Shown one piece after another: positions 6,045 through 6,480 of a DNA stretch of 6,480 nt. The position numbers and the translations under genes were made by a program. The stretch comes from Methylotetracoccus sp. (GTDB lineage: Bacteria > Pseudomonadota > Gammaproteobacteria > Methylococcales > Methylococcaceae): positions 1-6,480 of the forward strand of contig JALORT010000126.1 in the NCBI GenBank assembly GCA_025458755.1. The letters run 5' to 3'. The notes under the pieces were generated by a model. The model made no database searches and was not told the origin of the DNA. It worked only from the letters and a program-made list of their open reading frames with translations. How positions within the stretch are numbered: position 1 is the stretch's first letter; every line of letters starts with the position of its first letter.

Positions 6045-6104
6045 ATCGGCGCGATGGCACTCGGATCTTGATCTGAACGCTGTTCAACAAATCCACTCAT
6101 AAGA

Positions 6105-6122
6105 TTTAAGGTAGGTACAATG
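6105..6122 (+). repeat. Direct repeat copy 2, ribosome-binding site of the small membrane protein
   Basis: TTTAAGGTAGGTACAATG contains AAGG eight bases before the ATG at 6120 and is the second copy of the block at 5944-5962. It serves as the probable ribosome-binding site of the 41-aa protein. Confidence 0.55.
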
Positions 6123-6245
6123 GGAGCTATACTCGATCTGGTAGAAAAAATGAGATCCCCGATGGGCATCGTGGTGACCATCGCCATCATCGCCGTCGGT
6201 GTCTTCTTCATTCGATGGGTGTTTTCCGACGAAGAGAAAAAGTGA
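6120..6245 (+). CDS. 41-aa single-span membrane protein, family not recognised
   Basis: The ORF encodes 41 residues. Residues 1-15 form a short amphipathic, mixed-charge segment (MGAILDLVEKMRSPM). Residues 16-35 are a hydrophobic, isoleucine- and valine-rich span (GIVVTIAIIAVGVFFIRWVF, with one Arg near its end). The last six, SDEEKK, are highly charged. This is the layout of a bitopic small membrane protein, of the kind that often acts as a regulator or minor subunit of a larger membrane complex. It does not look like CydX, CcoQ or KdpF. Support for coding is the AAGG site, a promoter with a perfect -35 box, the compact hydrophobic span and a hairpin just after the stop. Neighbours give no clue to partner or function. 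Chance translation of a GC-moderate region is the alternative, but I think it less likely. Confidence 0.68.
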   Translation: MGAILDLVEKMRSPMGIVVTIAIIAVGVFFIRWVFSDEEKK

Positions 6246-6248
6246 GCC

Positions 6249-6271
6249 CCTAGCTGTGTGGCAAGGCTAGG
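6249..6271 (+). terminator. Possible weak terminator after the small membrane protein gene
   Basis: CCTAGC (6249-6254) and GCTAGG (6266-6271) form a six-pair stem with an 11-base loop, beginning three bases after the stop codon. The following sequence TGTTCTGATCTC is T-containing but not a T-run, so termination efficiency would be low. Confidence 0.4.
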
Positions 6272-6360
6272 TGTTCTGATCTCTCACAACCGCCGATTTT
6301 CGCCTATTCTTGCCACGCCCCGCCCGACTCTGAGTCTGCAGTAGCAGTGCCGTCTCGTGA

Positions 6361-6391
6361 ACCGATTTAATGTCGGTCGCCGCTTGCAAGC
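6361..6391. repeat. Two adjacent palindromic elements upstream of the last gene
   Basis: ACCGA/TCGGT (6361-6365 and 6373-6377) is a 5-bp inverted repeat with a 7-bp spacer. Four bases later comes GCTTGCAAGC (6382-6391), a perfect 10-bp palindrome. They lie 57-87 bp before the start of the Rossmann-fold gene, in the region where its promoter should be, although I find no convincing -35/-10 pair. Confidence 0.3.
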
Positions 6392-6447
6392 CGCTCACTT
6401 CAGGGCAACTCCATCTCTCCTGTGGCGCCAGCATCGAGACCCGTAAC

Positions 6448-6480
6448 ATGCGTATCTTGGTAACTGGCGGTACGGCCGGC
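6448..6480 (+). CDS. N-terminus of a Rossmann-fold NAD(P)-dependent enzyme, probable epimerase/dehydratase (partial)
   Basis: Only the first 11 codons are in the window: MRILVTGGTAG. This is the first beta strand and the start of the glycine-rich TGGxxGxxG dinucleotide-binding motif seen in extended short-chain dehydrogenases such as nucleotide-sugar epimerases and dehydratases (typically MRILVTGGxGFIG). The methionine immediately before the beta strand makes this start convincing, although the only Shine-Dalgarno hint is a weak GAGA. The substrate cannot be told from this fragment. Confidence 0.62.
   Translation, partial: MRILVTGGTAG

Noticed and set aside
5960..6076. 38-codon plus-strand ORF after the terminator
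   Set aside because: It has an AAGG-like site nine bases upstream, but no promoter is seen between the strong terminator and its start, the predicted promoter at 6017 lies inside it, and the peptide has no signal, membrane span or motif. Kept only as part of the direct-repeat observation.
6267..6449. 60-codon minus-strand ORF before the last gene
   Set aside because: No ribosome-binding site or motif; it covers the region expected to hold the upstream control region of the Rossmann-fold gene.

Overview
The window looks like chromosomal DNA from a high-GC gammaproteobacterium. Its RluE homologue matches the E. coli enzyme closely over long stretches, its SpoU/TrmH-family methyltransferase has the E. 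coli YfiF layout, and its tRNA gene encodes its own 3' CCA. I cannot name a genus from sequence alone. No transposase, integrase, CRISPR array, rRNA or phage gene is visible.

Layout, left to right. Bases 1-57 are an AT-rich flank without a gene. A tRNA-Ala(CGC) follows on the minus strand with its own promoter. Next comes a minus-strand YfiF-type RNA methyltransferase, divergent from a plus-strand 23S rRNA pseudouridine synthase (rluE). RluE converges on a minus-strand M20 family metallopeptidase that starts at GTG. A 423-bp non-coding gap separates the peptidase from an exported gamma-glutamyltranspeptidase (ggt), also on the minus strand. The first third is therefore RNA biology (a tRNA and two RNA-modifying enzymes). 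The middle is peptide and glutathione breakdown: periplasmic GGT would release gamma-glutamyl groups and dipeptides such as Cys-Gly, which an M20 dipeptidase could hydrolyse. That pairing is inferred from family knowledge and adjacency.

The right end, 5578-6447, is the least conventional part and is where I would look for something undescribed. Two very small plus-strand genes sit there, each with its own sigma70-like promoter. One encodes a 38-aa probable lipoprotein; its promoter and start site lie inside an interrupted inverted repeat, and its 3' region carries a 10-bp inverted repeat followed by a perfect GC-rich terminator. The other encodes a 41-aa single-span membrane protein. A near-identical 14-base block (TTTAAGGT[T/A]GGTAC) occurs just past the terminator and again at the ribosome-binding site of the membrane protein. 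The window ends 11 codons into a plus-strand gene whose N-terminus (MRILVTGGTAG) is that of an NAD(P)-binding Rossmann enzyme, probably an epimerase/dehydratase.

Both small proteins are unrecognised. Their coding status rests on ribosome-binding sites, promoters, a lipoprotein-type signal or membrane segment, and terminators, not on homology.
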